Source: Streptomyces sp. Root1304
GTDB taxonomy: Bacteria > Actinomycetota > Actinomycetes > Streptomycetales > Streptomycetaceae
Direction: 5' to 3'
Length of the DNA: 35,853 nt
NCBI RefSeq assembly: GCF_001426405.1
Contig: NZ_LMEP01000026.1
Span: 392,311 to 428,163 of the forward strand
Below, piece after piece: positions 23,030 through 32,502 of this stretch (its first letter is position 1; every line of letters begins with the position of its first letter). The notes under the pieces are model-generated. The model saw only the letters and a program-made list of their open reading frames with translations, was not told where the DNA came from and ran no database searches. The position numbers were made by a program, and so were the translations under genes.

Positions 23030-23490
23030 TTCAGCACGGGCGCGGCGAGATCGGCGAGCGGCGTCATGTCGTGCGCGTACCGCTCGCCGAGCGTCACCTC
23101 GACGTACGTCTTCCGGTACGTCGTGGTGAAACGGGGCCCGCTGCCCTCCGGACGCTCCAGCATCCAGTTCACGCCGTCGGCCTCGATGGCCTGCGCCTGG
23201 GGATCGCTCATCTTTTCGGGCCGGGGGACCCCGCAGCGCAGTACGATCGCACCGTCACCCCAGCCGGCGGTCAGCTCGGAGCCGGGCTCCGGGTCACTCC
23301 GCTCCAGCCCCACCACGGTGTCCGGAAGCTCCTTCGCCAGGGCCTGGCAGAAGGCGGCCTCCGCCGCAGGGGGACTGGGGACCACGACGGACGCCGAGGC
23401 GCCCGGCGAGGAACAGCCGACGGCGGTCAGCAGCAGCACGGCTGCCGAGACGGCGGCGGGCAGGCCGAAGGGCCGGTGGGAAGACGTCAC
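23008..23490 (-). CDS. DUF3515-type lipoprotein
   Basis: A 160-residue protein, start GTG 23490. A signal peptide of lipoprotein type is clear: short positive start, hydrophobic PAAVSAAVLLLTAV and lipobox TAVGC with the acylated Cys at about residue 26, followed by SSPGASASVV. The mature part has two more cysteines (AAFCQALAKELP and LRCGVPRPEKM), possibly a disulfide outside the membrane, and motifs NWMLE and FTTTYRKTYVEVTLG of the actinobacterial DUF3515 family. Function unknown. It is encoded 20 nt after the Lrp-domain gene. TACGCT lies 6 nt before the GTG and there is no ribosome-binding site, so it may also be transcribed leaderless from its own promoter. Confidence 0.82.
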   Translation of the reverse strand: MTSSHRPFGLPAAVSAAVLLLTAVGCSSPGASASVVVPSPPAAEAAFCQALAKELPDTVVGLERSDPEPGSELTAGWGDGAIVLRCGVPRPEKMSDPQAQAIEADGVNWMLERPEGSGPRFTTTYRKTYVEVTLGERYAHDMTPLADLAAPVLKTVPPSL

Positions 23491-23510
23491 CAGCCAAGCG
23501 TAGACGGGGG

Positions 23511-23744
23511 CTACAGATGAACGACCGGGCAGGTGAGGGTGCGCGTGATGCCGTCCACTTGCTGGACCTTGGCGACCACCATGCGGCCCAGCTCGTCGAC
23601 CGTGTCCGCCTGTGCGCGCACGATGACGTCGTACGGACCGGTCACGTCTTCGGCCTGGATCACCCCCGGGATCTTGGAGATGGTGTCGGCGACGGTCGAC
23701 GCCTTGCCCACCTCGGTCTGGATGAGGATGTACGCCTGAACCAC
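23511..23744 (-). CDS. stand-alone Lrp/AsnC ligand-binding domain protein
   Basis: A 77-residue protein, start GTG 23744 with GGAGG 5 nt upstream. It consists only of the effector (RAM) domain of Lrp/AsnC regulators: VQAYILIQTEVGKASTVADT, IPGVIQAEDVTGPYDVIVRA, LGRMVVAKVQQVDGI, TRTLTCPVV. There is no helix-turn-helix, so it cannot bind DNA itself. Such proteins form dimers and larger rings that bind amino acids and may act by joining full-length Lrp proteins. It is the first gene of a two-gene unit with the DUF3515 lipoprotein, divergent from thiL. Confidence 0.9.
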   Translation of the reverse strand: MVQAYILIQTEVGKASTVADTISKIPGVIQAEDVTGPYDVIVRAQADTVDELGRMVVAKVQQVDGITRTLTCPVVHL

Positions 23745-23870
23745 GGAACCTCCAGGGCGACCACGAGGATCTTGTGGGAGAAAGGGACGCCACGGTACCG
23801 CGTCGCCGCGGGCCACGGGGAGACCCGCGCGTCCCGAGGCGCCCGCCCGGTGGCGTACGCAGGACAGAAG

Positions 23871-23890
23871 TTGACGGTCTACTTGACGGT
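23871..23890 (+). promoter_or_regulatory. direct repeat TTGACGGT upstream of thiL
   Basis: TTGACGGT at 23871-23878 and again at 23883-23890, 12 bp apart, ~90 nt before thiL. Each looks like a -35 hexamer, but no matching -10 follows at the right distance. They may be paired regulator sites in this divergent region. Confidence 0.35.
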
Positions 23891-23977
23891 ACCCAGCACG
23901 GTGACGACCCGCGACCCGCGGCGCGCGACAGCGTGCCGCCGCCCGCAGGACGGCACGAAGACACGAGGTGAGGCGCG

Positions 23978-24936
23978 GTGAAGGGCACAGTCGGAGAGCT
24001 GGGCGAGTTCGGGCTCATCAGGGAGCTCACGTCCCGGCTCACCTCCACCCCGGCGGTACGGATCGGGCCCGGCGACGACGCCGCGGTCGTCTCCGCCCCC
24101 GACCGGCGTGTGGTGGCCAGCACGGACATCCTCCTCGAAGGACGTCACTTCCGCCGCGACTGGTCGACGGCGTACGACGTCGGCCGCAAGGCCGCCGCGC
24201 AGAACCTGGCCGACATCGCCGCCATGGGCGCGGTCCCCACCGCCCTCCTCCTCGGCCTCGTCGTCCCCGCCGAGCTCCCTGTGACATGGGCCACGGAACT
24301 CATGGACGGTCTGCGCGACGAATGTCAGGTCGCGGGCGCGGCGGTCGTCGGCGGCGACGTCGTACGCGGCGACACGATCATGGTCTCCATCACCGCCCTC
24401 GGCGACCTCCGCAACCACGACCCGGTCACCCGGGGCGGCGCCCAGCCCGGCGACGTCGTCGCCTACACCGGCTGGCTCGGCTGGTCCGCCGCCGGGTACG
24501 CCGTCCTCTCCCGGGGCTTCCGCTCGCCCCGCGCCTTCGTCGAGGCCCACCGCAGGCCCGAACCGCCGTACCACGCGGGCCCGGCCGCCGCCGGCCTCGG
24601 CGCCACCGCCATGTGCGACGTCAGCGACGGCCTCATCGCCGACCTCGGCCACATCGCCGAGGCCAGCAAGGTCCGCATCGACCTGCGCTCCGGCCTCATC
24701 GACATCCCCACCCAGATGAACGACATCGGCCAGGCCGTCGGCGTCGACCCCATGCAGTGGGTGCTGACCGGGGGAGAGGACCACGCCATCGTGGCCACCT
24801 TCCCGCCCGACGTGAAGCTCCCCGCCCGCTGGAAGGTCATCGGGGAGGTCCTCAACCCCTCCGCGCTCCCGCAGGTCACCGTGGACGGCGCGCCCTGGCA
24901 CAGCGTGGGCGGCTGGGACCACTTCGGGGAGACCGA

Positions 24937-24940
<4 letters not shown>
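23978..24940 (+). CDS. thiL: thiamine-monophosphate kinase
   Basis: A 320-residue protein starting at GTG 23978. It phosphorylates thiamine phosphate to the active cofactor thiamine diphosphate. Family motifs: GEFGLIRELTSRL near the N-terminus, IGPGDDAAVV (~29-38, metal-binding acids), DVGRKAAAQNLADIAAMGA (~68-86), GGDVVRGD (~124-131) and MCDVSDGLIADLGHIAEAS (~212-230), all in the PurM-like ATP-binding fold. The stop overlaps the thiD start (GTGA). Confidence 0.95.
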
Positions 24941-25737
<797 letters not shown>

Positions 25738-25801
25738 GGGCGCCCTGCCGGCCCCCGGTACGCGCTCAGGCGCTCACCGGCATCCGTTTCCGGGCACGGC
25801 A

Positions 25802-25833
25802 AAGGGCCGGTTCACCGAGGTGAACCGGCCCTT
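25802..25833. terminator. shared terminator of thiD and rpmB
   Basis: AAGGGCCGGTTCAC, loop CGAG, GTGAACCGGCCCTT: a perfect 14-bp stem between convergent genes, flanked by A/T-containing ends (CAAAGG...CTTCAAGG). Confidence 0.85.
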
Positions 25834-25874
25834 CAAGGCAACCGCAGGGGCTGCGCTACGACAGAACGTCGCAA

Positions 25875-26060
25875 TTAGCGCGAGACCTTGCCGGCCTTGA
25901 TGCACGAGGTGCAGACGTTGAGCCGCTTCGGCGTCCGACCGACCACGGCACGCACGCGCTGGATGTTCGGGTTCCAGCGACGGGACGTACGGCGGTGCGA
26001 GTGCGAAATGTTGTTGCCGAAGCCCGGCCCCTTGCCGCAGACGTCGCAGTTGGCAGCCAC
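25875..26060 (-). CDS. rpmB: 50S ribosomal protein L28 (bL28), zinc-finger form
   Basis: A 61-residue basic protein starting at GTG 26060 with GGAG 8 nt upstream. It begins AANCDVCGKGPGFGNNISHS and ends RLNVCTSCIKAGKVSR. The two CxxC pairs (CDVC, CTSC) form a zinc site, so this is the zinc-containing (C+) form. Streptomyces also keep zinc-free copies repressed by Zur elsewhere; none is seen here. It has a long leader (~100 nt) with several possible hairpins. Confidence 0.97.
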   Translation of the reverse strand: MAANCDVCGKGPGFGNNISHSHRRTSRRWNPNIQRVRAVVGRTPKRLNVCTSCIKAGKVSR

Positions 26061-26140
26061 GGGTCACTCCAAAGACTTCAGAATTACAGTGAAATCCGGC
26101 GCACCGGAATCAGGAGTCTGAAGTGGCTTGCCGGGGGATG

Positions 26141-26189
26141 GCCCGGTGTGAACCGGGCAACCGAAGCAGCATACAACGCCTGCTTCGGT
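26141..26189. promoter_or_regulatory. two adjacent hairpins in the rpmB / DAK2 divergent region
   Basis: GCCCGGT-GTGA-ACCGGGC (26141-26158) followed by ACCGAAGCA, 12 nt, TGCTTCGGT (26160-26189). On the minus strand a -10-like TATGCT (26172-26167) lies within the second dyad, so it may be an operator over the rpmB promoter, with the first hairpin at the start of the rpmB leader. No good -35 was found. Confidence 0.4.
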
Positions 26190-26296
26190 GGAACGAAACT
26201 ACCACGGTCTGCGCGGACCTCGCCCCGGGCCCCGGTCACCGGCGGGACACCCCGGGTCTACCCTGCGGTGAGCTCACCGCCGAAGGAGGACCCCCG

Positions 26297-27901
26297 TTGT
26301 CGCGAGCCCTTCAGCCCTCCGAGGAGCTCGTCGAGCTCGACGCCGAAGCGGTCAGGACCTGGTGCGCACGGGCTCTGGACGCCCTCGCCGGGGAGCGCGA
26401 CGCGATCGACGCGATCAACGTCTACCCCGTCGCCGACGGGGACACCGGCACCAACCTGTACCTGACCGCCGAAGCCGCCCACCGGGCCGTCGAAGCCGTC
26501 TTCGCGGCCTCCGCGCCCGACACCGCCGAGACCGTGCGGGCCATGGCCCACGGCGCCCTGCTCGGCGCCCGCGGCAACTCGGGAACCATCCTCTCCCAGC
26601 TCCTGCGCGGCATGGCCGGCGTCCTCGCCGCCGGAGGTGACGGGGATCACCTCGCCCGCGCCCTCGCCGAGGCCTCGCGCGCGGCACGACAGGCCGTCGC
26701 CCACCCCGTCGACGGCACCATCCTCACCGTCGCCGCGGCCGCCGCCGCGGCCTGCGCGGGCGGCGGCCGACTCGTCGACGTCGCCAGGAACGCCCACCAG
26801 GGCGCCACCACCGCCCTCGCGGCCACCTCCGGACAGCTCGACGTCCTCGCCCGCGCCGGAGTCGTCGACGCGGGCGGCCAGGGCCTGGTCACCGTCCTCG
26901 GCGCCCTCCTCGAAACCGTCACCGGACAGGCCCCGCCCCCCGCCCGCACCGCGCCCACCACCCCCGCGCCCGCCGAGACCTGCCCCACCGAGGACGGCCC
27001 CGCCTACGAGGTGATCTACCTCCTGGAGGCCGGGGACGCCGCCGTGGAACTGCTGCGCGGCCGGCTCGACGCCCTCGGCGACTCCCTCGTCGTCGTCGGC
27101 GGCGACGGCCTGTGGAACGTCCATGTGCACGTCGACGACCCCGGCGCCGCCGTCGAGGCCGGCATCGAGGCCGGACGCCCGCACCGCATCCGGATCACGC
27201 ACTTCGCCGCCGAGGCCGCCACCGGCCCCGCCGAGCGCGCCCAGCGCGCGGTCGTCGCCGTCGTCCCCGGCGAGGGCCTCGCCGGACTCTGCGCCGAGGC
27301 GGGCGCCACCACCGTGCGGACCCGGCCCGGCGAACCCCCCGCCGGCGACGAGCTCCTCGACGCCATCCGCCGGGCCCACGCCCGCGAGGTCGTCCTCCTG
27401 CCCAACGACACCGAGCTCCGGCAGACCGCCGCGGCCGCCGCCGAACGCGCCAGGGCCGAAGGCATCCGCGTCGCCCTCATCCCCACCAGGGCCGCCGTCC
27501 AGGGCATCGCCGCCCTCGCTGTCCACGAACCCGACCGCCGCTTCGACGAGGACGTCGTCGCCATGACGGCCGCCGCCGGAGCCACCCGCTACGCCGAACT
27601 CGCCGTCGCCGAACGCCAGTCCTTCACCTCGGCCGGCGTCTGCCAGGCCGGCGACGTCCTCGGCCTCATCGAGGGCGACGTCGCCGTCATCGGCAAGGAC
27701 CTCACCGAGACCGCCCGCACGGTCCTGGACCGGATGCTCTCCGCCGGCGGTGAACTCGTCACCCTCGTCGTCGCCGACGACACCCCGCCCGGACTCGCCC
27801 CCGACCTCGAACGCCACGTCCGGCGCGGCTACCTCGCCGTCGACACCACCACCTACCACGCGGGCACGGGCGCCCCGCCGCTCCTCATCGGCGTGGAGTG
27901 A
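26297..27901 (+). CDS. DAK2 (DhaL-like) domain protein, FakA/YloV family
   Basis: A 534-residue protein. The start is taken at TTG 26297, which has a strong GGAGGA site 5 nt upstream; the frame is open farther back without a better site. The N-terminal ~200 residues are a DhaL-type kinase domain: DAINVYPVADGDTGTNLYLT with the metal-binding Asp pair, HGALLGARGNSGTILSQLLR, HPVDGTILTVA and ARAGVVDAGGQGLV. The middle and C-terminal parts match the YloV/FakA family (GDSLVVVGGDGLWNVHVHVD, VLLPNDTELRQTA, TSAGVCQAGDVLGLIEGDV). FakA phosphorylates fatty acids held by FakB/DegV proteins; whether this actinobacterial homologue does so is not known. No fakB-like gene is near. recG follows after 84 nt. 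Confidence 0.88.
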   Translation: MSRALQPSEELVELDAEAVRTWCARALDALAGERDAIDAINVYPVADGDTGTNLYLTAEAAHRAVEAVFAASAPDTAETVRAMAHGALLGARGNSGTILSQLLRGMAGVLAAGGDGDHLARALAEASRAARQAVAHPVDGTILTVAAAAAAACAGGGRLVDVARNAHQGATTALAATSGQLDVLARAGVVDAGGQGLVTVLGALLETVTGQAPPPARTAPTTPAPAETCPTEDGPAYEVIYLLEAGDAAVELLRGRLDALGDSLVVVGGDGLWNVHVHVDDPGAAVEAGIEAGRPHRIRITHFAAEAATGPAERAQRAVVAVVPGEGLAGLCAEAGATTVRTRPGEPPAGDELLDAIRRAHAREVVLLPNDTELRQTAAAAAERARAEGIRVALIPTRAAVQGIAALAVHEPDRRFDEDVVAMTAAAGATRYAELAVAERQSFTSAGVCQAGDVLGLIEGDVAVIGKDLTETARTVLDRMLSAGGELVTLVVADDTPPGLAPDLERHVRRGYLAVDTTTYHAGTGAPPLLIGVE

Positions 27902-27985
27902 CGGCGCCGCTCCGGCACTCCCCCCGCCACCCGACGACACCCGACGGCCCCGTGCCGTACCCGACTGTCGGTCCCGTGGTGTGCA

Positions 27986-30178
27986 ATGGAACGCGTGCCC
28001 GCGCTCGACGAACCACTCAAGAAGTCCCTCGGCCCCGCCACCGCCAAGGTCATGGCCGAGGCGCTCGACCTGCACACGGTCGGTGACCTCCTGCACCACT
28101 ACCCCCGCCGGTACGCCGAGCGCGGGGAACTGACCACGCTGTCCGACCTGCCGCTCGACGAGCACGTCACCGTGGTCGCCCAGGTCGCCGACGCCCGTGT
28201 GCTCACCTTCAACGGCTCCAAGGGACGCGGCCAGCGCCTCGAAGTGACCATCACCGACGGCAGCGGCCGCCTCCAGCTGGTCTTCTTCGGCAAGGGCGTG
28301 CACAAACCGCACAAGGACCTGCTGCCCGGCACCCGCGCGATGTTCGCCGGCAAGGTGTCGCTCTTCAACCGGCGCCTCCAGCTCGCCCACCCCTCGTACG
28401 AACTCCTCCGCGGCGACGGCGAGGAGGCCGTGGACGTCTGGGCCGGGGCCCTCATCCCGCTCTACCCGGCCACCACCAAACTGGAGTCCTGGAAGATCGC
28501 CAAGGCCGTCGACGCCGTCCTGCCCAGCGCCGCCGACGCCGTCGACCCGCTGCCCGACGCCCTCCGCGAGGGCCGCGGCCTCGCCGAACTGCCCGAGGCC
28601 CTGCGGCTGATCCACCGGCCCCGCACCAAGGCCGACATCGCCACCGCCCGCGAGCGCCTCAAGTGGGACGAGGCCTTCGTCCTCCAGGTCGCCCTGGCCC
28701 GCCGCCGGCACGCCGACACCCAACTCCCCGCCGTCGCCCGCCGCCCCGCCCCCGACGGCATCCTCGACGCCTTCGACGCCAAGCTGCCCTTCACTCTCAC
28801 CGACGGCCAGAACAAGGTCTCCAAGGAGATCTTCGACGACCTCGCCACCGAGCACCCCATGCACCGCCTCCTCCAGGGCGAGGTCGGCTCCGGCAAGACG
28901 ATGGTGGCCCTGCGCGCCATGCTCGCCGTCGTCGACTCCGGGGGACAGGCCGCGATGCTCGCCCCCACCGAGGTCCTCGCCCAGCAGCACCACCGCTCCG
29001 TCACCGAGATGATGGGCGAGCTGGCCGAGGGCGGCATGCTCGGCGGCTCCGAGCGGGCCACCAAGGTCGTCCTGCTCACCGGCTCCATGGGCGTCCCCGC
29101 CCGCCGCCGGGCCCTGCTCGACCTGGTCACCGGCGAGGCCGGCCTCGCCATCGGCACCCACGCGCTCATCGAGGACAAGGTCCGCTTCCACGACCTCGGC
29201 CTCGTCGTCGTCGACGAGCAGCACCGCTTCGGCGTCGAACAGCGCGACGCCCTGCGCGGCAAGGGGCAGCAGCCCCCGCACCTCCTGGTCATGACCGCCA
29301 CCCCCATCCCGCGCACGGTCGCCATGACCGTCTTCGGCGACCTGGAGACCTCCGTCCTCGACCAGCTGCCCGCCGGCCGCTCCCCGATCGCCAGCCACGT
29401 CGTGCCCGCCGCCGACAAACCGCACTTCCTCGCCCGCGCGTGGGAACGGGTCCGCGAGGAGGTCGCCAAGGGCCACCAGGCGTACGTCGTCTGCCCCCGC
29501 ATCGGCGACGAGGAGGACCAGAAGAAGAAGTCCAGGCCCTCCGCCGCCGACGAGGCCGAGAAGCGCCCGCCGCTCGCCGTCCTCGACATCGCCGAGCAGC
29601 TCCGCACCGGCCCCCTCGCAGGACTGCGGATCGCCGTCCTGCACGGCCGCATGCACCCCGACGACAAGGACGACGTGATGCGCCGCTTCGCCGCGGGCGA
29701 GCTCGACGTCCTCGTCGCCACCACCGTCATCGAGGTCGGCGTCAACGTCCCCAACGCCACCGCCATGGTGATCATGGACGCGGACCGCTTCGGCGTCTCC
29801 CAGCTCCACCAGCTCCGCGGCCGCGTCGGCCGAGGCTCCGCCCCCGGCCTCTGCCTCCTCGTCAGCGAGATGCCCGAGGCGAGCCCCGCCCGCCAGCGGC
29901 TCAACGCCGTCGCGTCCACCCTCGACGGCTTCGAGCTCTCCCGCATCGACCTGGAACAGCGGCGCGAGGGCGACGTCCTCGGCCAGGCCCAGTCCGGCGT
30001 CCGCTCCTCCCTGCGGGTGCTCACCGTCATCGACGACGAGGAGGTCATCGCCGCCGCCCGCGAGGAGGCCACCGCCCTCGTCCTCGCCGACCCGGACCTC
30101 ACCGGCCACCCCGGCCTCGCGACCGCGCTCGACGCCCTGCTGGACAAGGACCGGGAGGAGTACCTGGAGAAGGGCTGA
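27986..30178 (+). CDS. recG: ATP-dependent DNA helicase RecG
   Basis: A 730-residue superfamily 2 helicase that remodels stalled forks and Holliday junctions. Start ATG 27986 (MERVPALDEPLKKSLGPATA); GTG 27995 is a close alternative and neither has a clear ribosome-binding site. The N-terminal wedge domain has an OB fold (~60-160, VTVVAQVADAR, LQLVFFGKG). Helicase motifs: LLQGEVGSGKTMVALRAML (Walker A, ~295), VVVDEQHRFGVEQR (DExH-like, ~408), MTATPIPRTVAMTVFG (III), VATTVIEVGVNVPNA (V), and QLRGRVGRG (VI, ~613). A charged loop DEEDQKKKSRPS (~511-522) sits between the two motor lobes. Full length. Confidence 0.96.
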   Translation: MERVPALDEPLKKSLGPATAKVMAEALDLHTVGDLLHHYPRRYAERGELTTLSDLPLDEHVTVVAQVADARVLTFNGSKGRGQRLEVTITDGSGRLQLVFFGKGVHKPHKDLLPGTRAMFAGKVSLFNRRLQLAHPSYELLRGDGEEAVDVWAGALIPLYPATTKLESWKIAKAVDAVLPSAADAVDPLPDALREGRGLAELPEALRLIHRPRTKADIATARERLKWDEAFVLQVALARRRHADTQLPAVARRPAPDGILDAFDAKLPFTLTDGQNKVSKEIFDDLATEHPMHRLLQGEVGSGKTMVALRAMLAVVDSGGQAAMLAPTEVLAQQHHRSVTEMMGELAEGGMLGGSERATKVVLLTGSMGVPARRRALLDLVTGEAGLAIGTHALIEDKVRFHDLGLVVVDEQHRFGVEQRDALRGKGQQPPHLLVMTATPIPRTVAMTVFGDLETSVLDQLPAGRSPIASHVVPAADKPHFLARAWERVREEVAKGHQAYVVCPRIGDEEDQKKKSRPSAADEAEKRPPLAVLDIAEQLRTGPLAGLRIAVLHGRMHPDDKDDVMRRFAAGELDVLVATTVIEVGVNVPNATAMVIMDADRFGVSQLHQLRGRVGRGSAPGLCLLVSEMPEASPARQRLNAVASTLDGFELSRIDLEQRREGDVLGQAQSGVRSSLRVLTVIDDEEVIAAAREEATALVLADPDLTGHPGLATALDALLDKDREEYLEKG

Positions 30179-30245
30179 CGCCGCCGTGCGGACCGCGGCC
30201 ATATCCTGAGACGTACGCACTGGACGACGCAGGACGAGGACACCG

Positions 30246-30827
30246 ATGACCCGCGTGATCGCCGGCACGGCCGGCGGACGCCGCCTGGCCGTGCCGCCCG
30301 GCAACGGCACCCGCCCCACCTCCGACCGGGCGCGGGAAGGCCTCTTCTCCACCTGGGAGGCCTTCCACGGCCTCACCGGAGCCAGGGTCGCCGACCTGTA
30401 CGCGGGCTCCGGCGCCGTCGGCCTGGAAGCCCTCTCACGGGGCGCCGCCCACGCCCTCCTCGTGGAGGCGGAACCCCGCGCCGCGAAGACGATCCGGGAG
30501 AACATCCACTCCCTCGGCCTCCCCGGCGCCGAACTCCGCACCGGCCGGGCCGAACAGATCGCGACGGGACCGGCCCCGGCCGAGCCGTACGACCTGGTCT
30601 TCCTCGACCCGCCGTACGCCGTCTCCGACGAGGAGCTCCGCGAGATTCTCCTCACACTGCGCTCAGGGGGCTGGCTGAGCGAGGATGCCATGGTCACCGT
30701 GGAGCGAAGCACCCGAGGCGGGGAGTTCGGCTGGCCGGCCGGATTCGAGGGCCTGCGGTCCCGTCGTTACGGCGAGGGAACGTTTTGGTACGGTCGCGCC
30801 GCCTCTACGTGCGAAGACGCACGATGA
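30246..30827 (+). CDS. rsmD: 16S rRNA (guanine966-N2)-methyltransferase
   Basis: A 193-residue class I methyltransferase, start ATG 30246 with GAGGA 6 nt upstream. MTRVIAGTAGGRRLAVPPG is the usual N-terminus; ADLYAGSGAVGLEALSRGA (~50-68) binds S-adenosylmethionine; VFLDPPYAVSDEEL contains the catalytic DPPY (~119). It methylates G966 of 16S rRNA in the 30S subunit. The stop overlaps the coaD ATG (ATGA), the usual rsmD-coaD coupling in many bacteria. Confidence 0.94.
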   Translation: MTRVIAGTAGGRRLAVPPGNGTRPTSDRAREGLFSTWEAFHGLTGARVADLYAGSGAVGLEALSRGAAHALLVEAEPRAAKTIRENIHSLGLPGAELRTGRAEQIATGPAPAEPYDLVFLDPPYAVSDEELREILLTLRSGGWLSEDAMVTVERSTRGGEFGWPAGFEGLRSRRYGEGTFWYGRAASTCEDAR

Positions 30828-31333
30828 CCGGACCGGAGAGCGAGGGACCCACGTTGCGCCGCGCCGTCTGTCCGGGGTCATTCGACCCCATCACCAACGG
30901 ACATCTCGACATCATCGCCCGCGCTTCCAAGCTGTACGACGTCGTACACGTCGCGGTGATGATCAACCAGTCGAAGAAGGGCCTGTTCACGGTCGAGGAG
31001 CGGATCGAGCTGATCCGCGAGGTGACCGCCGACCTCGGCAACGTCGAGGTGGAGTCCTTCCACGGGCTGCTCGTCGACTTCTGCAAGCAGCGCGACATCC
31101 CCGCCATCGTCAAGGGACTGCGCGCGGTCAGCGACTTCGACTACGAGCTGCAGATGGCCCAGATGAACAACGGCCTCACGGGCGTGGAGACCCTCTTCGT
31201 CCCCACCAACCCCACCTACAGCTTCCTCTCCTCCTCCCTGGTGAAGGAGGTCGCCGCCTGGGGCGGCGACGTCTCCCACCTGGTCCCGCCGACGGTCCTC
31301 CCGCGGCTCACCGAGCGCCTCGCGCGGAAGTGA
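30824..31333 (+). CDS. coaD: phosphopantetheine adenylyltransferase
   Basis: A 169-residue protein when started at ATG 30824, which overlaps the rsmD stop. TTG 30854 (GAGGGA about 7 nt upstream) is an alternative giving 159 residues, closer to the family length of about 160. Motifs: VCPGSFDPITNGHLDIIARA (with T/HxGH), KGLRAVSDFDYELQMAQMN (~98-116) and YSFLSSSLVKEVAAWGGDV (the ISSTxVR-like loop). It transfers AMP to 4'-phosphopantetheine, the step before the last in coenzyme A synthesis. Confidence 0.96.
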   Translation: MTGPESEGPTLRRAVCPGSFDPITNGHLDIIARASKLYDVVHVAVMINQSKKGLFTVEERIELIREVTADLGNVEVESFHGLLVDFCKQRDIPAIVKGLRAVSDFDYELQMAQMNNGLTGVETLFVPTNPTYSFLSSSLVKEVAAWGGDVSHLVPPTVLPRLTERLARK

Positions 31334-31443
31334 CGCGCGGCCACCGCCGCTGACGCTCCGTCACCTGGTGTCGGACGGGCGCCGACTGCCCTTACAGTCG
31401 TCCCGTCCGTCTCCATCCAGCTGTAGAGAGTGGCGAGCACCCG

Positions 31444-32502
31444 GTGGACGTACAGAAGAAGCTCGACGAGATCGTCTCGACCGTGCAGGGCGCCCGTTCC
31501 ATGCCCATGTCGGCATCCTGCGTGGTCAACCGGGCCGAGCTGCTCGCCCTGCTCGAAGAGGTACGGGAGGCCCTGCCGGGCTCCCTCGCGCAGGCCCAGG
31601 AGCTGATCGGCGGCCGCGAGCAGATGGTCGAGCAGGCCCATCGGGAGGCCGAGCGGATCATCGAGGCCGCCCACGCCGAGCGGGGCTCGATCGTCTCCGA
31701 CACCCAGGTCGCCCGGCAGTCGCAGGAGGAGGCCGACCGGATCCTCTCCGAGGCCCGCCGCGAGGCCGAGGAGGTCAAGGCCGAGGCCGACGACTACGTC
31801 GACTCCAAGCTCGCCAACTTCGAGGTCGTCCTCAACAAGACGATCGGCTCGGTCGACCGGGGCCGCGAGAAGCTCCTCGGCCGGGGCCCGGGCCTCGACG
31901 CGAACGGTTACGCGGACGAGGACGCCCCCGAGTACAGCGCGGACCCGCAGACCCTGATCCACCGGGCCGACGAGTACGTCGACGCCAAGCTCGGCGCCTT
32001 CGAGGCGGTGCTCAGCAAGACCCTGGAGGCCGTCGGACGCGGCCGGCAGAAGCTGCACGGCCGGATCGCCACCGACGACCTGGGCGAGCACATGGCCGCG
32101 CAGGACGGCCTGGGCGGCTCCGTGCACACCAGCGACGCCGACTACCTGGCCGGCCTGGCGGAGCTCTCGGACCCCGAGCCGGTCCAGATCCCCGCCCAGC
32201 AGCAGTCGCAGGCCCAGCCGGACCCCTACGGGTACCAGCAGGTCCAGCAGCAGCCCGACCCCTACGCGGCCTACCAGCAGCAGGTCCAGCAGCCGGACCC
32301 GTACGCCTACCAGCAGCCGCAGCAGCCCGACCCCTACGGCTACCAGCAGCAGGACCCGTACGCGTACCAGCAGCCCGTCCAGCAGCAGCCCCACCAGCCG
32401 CAGCAGCCGCCCGCCTCGCTCGACGAGACCAGCTTCTTCGACACGAGCATGATCGACCTGGAGCAGCTCCGCCGGTACGAACAAGGGCATCAGGGAGCGT
32501 AG
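31444..32502 (+). CDS. SepIVA-like DivIVA-family coiled-coil protein
   Basis: A 352-residue protein starting at GTG 31444 (MDVQKKLDEIVSTVQGARSM). Residues ~40-125 are a long coiled coil rich in Glu/Ala/Arg (AHREAERIIEAAHAERGS, EEADRILSEARREAEEVKAE). Two copies of a helical motif follow: DDYVDSKLANFEVVLNKTIG (~118-137) and DEYVDAKLGAFEAVLSKTLE (~176-195). The C-terminal ~120 residues are Gln/Pro/Tyr-rich with five DPYxYQQ-type units. By sequence type and by location (between coaD and DUF177-rpmF-rnc-mutM) it corresponds to mycobacterial SepIVA, a septum and elongation factor of the DivIVA family. A role in polar growth or division is inferred. Older annotations call it 'cell division initiation protein'. 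Confidence 0.82.
   Translation: MDVQKKLDEIVSTVQGARSMPMSASCVVNRAELLALLEEVREALPGSLAQAQELIGGREQMVEQAHREAERIIEAAHAERGSIVSDTQVARQSQEEADRILSEARREAEEVKAEADDYVDSKLANFEVVLNKTIGSVDRGREKLLGRGPGLDANGYADEDAPEYSADPQTLIHRADEYVDAKLGAFEAVLSKTLEAVGRGRQKLHGRIATDDLGEHMAAQDGLGGSVHTSDADYLAGLAELSDPEPVQIPAQQQSQAQPDPYGYQQVQQQPDPYAAYQQQVQQPDPYAYQQPQQPDPYGYQQQDPYAYQQPVQQQPHQPQQPPASLDETSFFDTSMIDLEQLRRYEQGHQGA

Noticed and set aside
26258..30712. A 1,484-codon open frame on the minus strand across the DAK2 gene, recG and rsmD
   Set aside because: Its Gly/Asp/Glu/Val-rich composition is that of a reversed GC-rich gene, and it runs through three well-supported genes and their boundaries.
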